From Thermoleophilaceae bacterium (lineage in GTDB: Bacteria; Actinomycetota; Thermoleophilia; Solirubrobacterales; Thermoleophilaceae), in contig JAFGJG010000040.1 of NCBI GenBank assembly GCA_016929195.1, forward strand, positions 1-41,320: DNA of 41,320 nucleotides. The letters run 5' to 3'. Below are positions 40,508 to 41,320 of the stretch, piece by piece. Position numbers and translations under genes: made by a program. Numbering within the stretch: the first letter of the stretch is position 1; each line of letters starts with the position of its first letter. Under the pieces are notes generated by a model. That model was given only the letters and a program-made list of their open reading frames with translations, searched no databases and was not told the DNA's origin.

Positions 40508-40945
40508 ATGTCGGAGAACCTCGAGAAGGCGCGGGACTACGTGGACGCGTACAACGAGCGCGACTTCGACCGGGCGATGGAATGGTTCGACCCCGCGGTG
40601 GAGTGGATCCTGCCCGAGCGCCAGGCCTCCGACTCGTGCGTGGGGCGCAAGCCGATCCGGCGCTTCTGGGAGGGGCTCGACGAGCACTTCGACGAGCTGC
40701 GGCTGCTTCCGCAGGAGTGGGTGGAGGCCGGCGACCGCGTGGCCACTCGCCTCCGCCACCAGGCGCTCGGTAAGGGCAGCGGCCTCGCGCTGGACGAGGA
40801 GCTCTACCACCAGGTCATCACTTTCCGGGACGGCGTGATGGTGCGCATCGAGTACTTCGCCGAGTGGGAGGAGGCGCTCGCGGCGGCGCACGCGCCCGCG
40901 CCCGCCGAAGCGGAGGGCGGGGCGGGTCCTGCGAGGGCGAGGTAG
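40508..40945 (+). CDS. SnoaL/NTF2-like protein, function unknown
   Basis: 145 residues of the NTF2-like superfamily: helix ENLEKARDYVDAYNERDFDRAMEWF, then DPAVEWILPERQASDSCVGRKPIRRFWEGL, beta strands with VEAGDRVATRLRHQALG and VITFRDGVMVRIEYFAEWEEAL. An Ala/Pro/Glu tail follows. It is the second NTF2-like gene of the window, only distantly similar to the one at 23947. ATG 40508 follows the upstream stop by two bases. The activity cannot be predicted from fold alone. Confidence 0.8.
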   Translation: MSENLEKARDYVDAYNERDFDRAMEWFDPAVEWILPERQASDSCVGRKPIRRFWEGLDEHFDELRLLPQEWVEAGDRVATRLRHQALGKGSGLALDEELYHQVITFRDGVMVRIEYFAEWEEALAAAHAPAPAEAEGGAGPARAR

Positions 40946-41019
40946 TCGGGCTGCCCAGATTTGAACTGGGGACCTCTCCGACCCGAACGGAGCGCGCTAC
41001 CAGGCTGCGCCACAGCCCG
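40946..41019 (-). tRNA. tRNA-Pro, anticodon CGG
   Basis: On the minus strand the sequence folds as a cloverleaf: acceptor CGGGCTG with CAGCCCG, D arm GCGCAGCCTGGTAGCGC, anticodon stem CTCCG/CGGAG with the loop TTCGGGT (anticodon CGG, reading CCG codons), T arm CCCAG-TTCAAAT-CTGGG. The first pair C1-G72 and A73 fit tRNA-Pro. The 3' CCA is not encoded, so it must be added after transcription. Confidence 0.95.
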
Positions 41020-41042
41020 AACGGACCGAAGACTAGCGTTGC

Positions 41043-41048
41043 CATACT
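41043..41048 (+). promoter_or_regulatory. -10-like box before the terminal lipoprotein gene
   Basis: CATACT lies eight bases before GTG 41057, again at a leaderless distance. It lies between the divergent tRNA and the lipoprotein gene. Confidence 0.3.
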
Positions 41049-41056
41049 CCGGCTGC

Positions 41057-41320
41057 GTGTGCGCACGAGTACGCCGAGCCGCCGTCCTCGGCGCAGCCTT
41101 CATCGCAGTGGCCGGGTGCACGTCCGGGGACGACGAGGACCGCTCCGCGAGCGCCGATACGACGACTCCCGCGCCCGCCGAGCCGGCCCGGACCGGCGAG
41201 GGGCCGGCGCCCGCCCGGGCGGCCGCCCGCCAGCTGCGCCTGCTGCGGCTCGGCTCCTTCGACCAGCCGACCTATCTGGCCGCGCCGCGCGGCGACAGGC
41301 GCCGGTTCGTCGTCGAGCGG
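41057..41320 (+). CDS. Lipoprotein, probable soluble sugar dehydrogenase (partial, 3' end outside window)
   Basis: 88 codons are open to the last base. The N terminus is a lipoprotein signal (VCARVRRAAVLGAAFIAVAGC, lipobox VAGC at residue 21), then an acidic Thr/Pro/Ala linker. The start of the mature domain, RLGSFDQPTYLAAPRGDRRR followed by FVVER, matches the first blade of the glucose/sorbosone dehydrogenase (PQQ-dependent, GDH-B-like) beta-propeller family. The identification rests on about 30 residues. A TTG at 41039 is an alternative start. Confidence 0.65.
   Translation, partial: MCARVRRAAVLGAAFIAVAGCTSGDDEDRSASADTTTPAPAEPARTGEGPAPARAAARQLRLLRLGSFDQPTYLAAPRGDRRRFVVER

Overview
The window is high-GC DNA with an actinobacterial ribosomal gene order (rpoC, str genes, S10-spc-alpha cluster, rpoA-rplQ), zinc-binding S14 and S4, many GTG starts and many 1-4 nt start/stop overlaps. 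S3, L5, L22 and S17 carry lineage-specific tails. The best guess is a Thermoleophilia-like deep actinobacterium (Solirubrobacterales/Gaiellales type). This is inferred from gene content and composition, not from a phylogeny.

Layout. 1-1326: 3' end of rpoC, closed by a strong hairpin. 1352-3081: accessory genes (a 53-59 aa Cys-rich protein, a small HAD phosphatase-like protein, a DMT-type membrane transporter). 3176-4041: rpsL-rpsG. 4116-4553: an opposite-strand four-helix membrane protein that splits the str operon. 4681-8157: fusA-tuf with their own promoter and a terminator-like leader hairpin. 8235-18130: an almost gapless S10-spc run from rpsJ to rplO. 18135-20906: secY-adk-map. 20988-23931: rpmJ-rpsM-rpsK-rpsD-rpoA-rplQ, with infA missing from its usual place between map and rpmJ.

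After the ribosomal block: an NTF2-like and a degenerate metallo-beta-lactamase-like gene (23947-24944, minus); a sulfate ABC importer sbp-cysT-cysW-cysA (25046-28646) followed by a convergent Rrf2-family regulator with no cysteines (CymR-like), which probably controls it; a methyltransferase; truA; surE; ligA (NAD-dependent DNA ligase). The minus strand then has dacB plus a small lipoprotein, the plus strand a patatin-like lipase, and the minus strand an aminotransferase, a membrane protein, an acyl-CoA synthetase and a 58 aa helix-turn-helix-like small protein. The window ends with two small plus-strand genes, a tRNA-Pro(CGG) on the minus strand, and the start of a lipoprotein resembling soluble sugar dehydrogenases.

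The most unusual features are an L22 with an N-terminal SAP-type nucleic-acid-binding domain; long charged or Gly/Arg tails on S17, L5 and S3; a terminator-like element in the fusA leader; two short genes easily missed in annotation; and a recurring -10-like box 7-12 nt upstream of start codons, suggesting leaderless transcription. I did not find a phage, transposon, CRISPR array or defence system.
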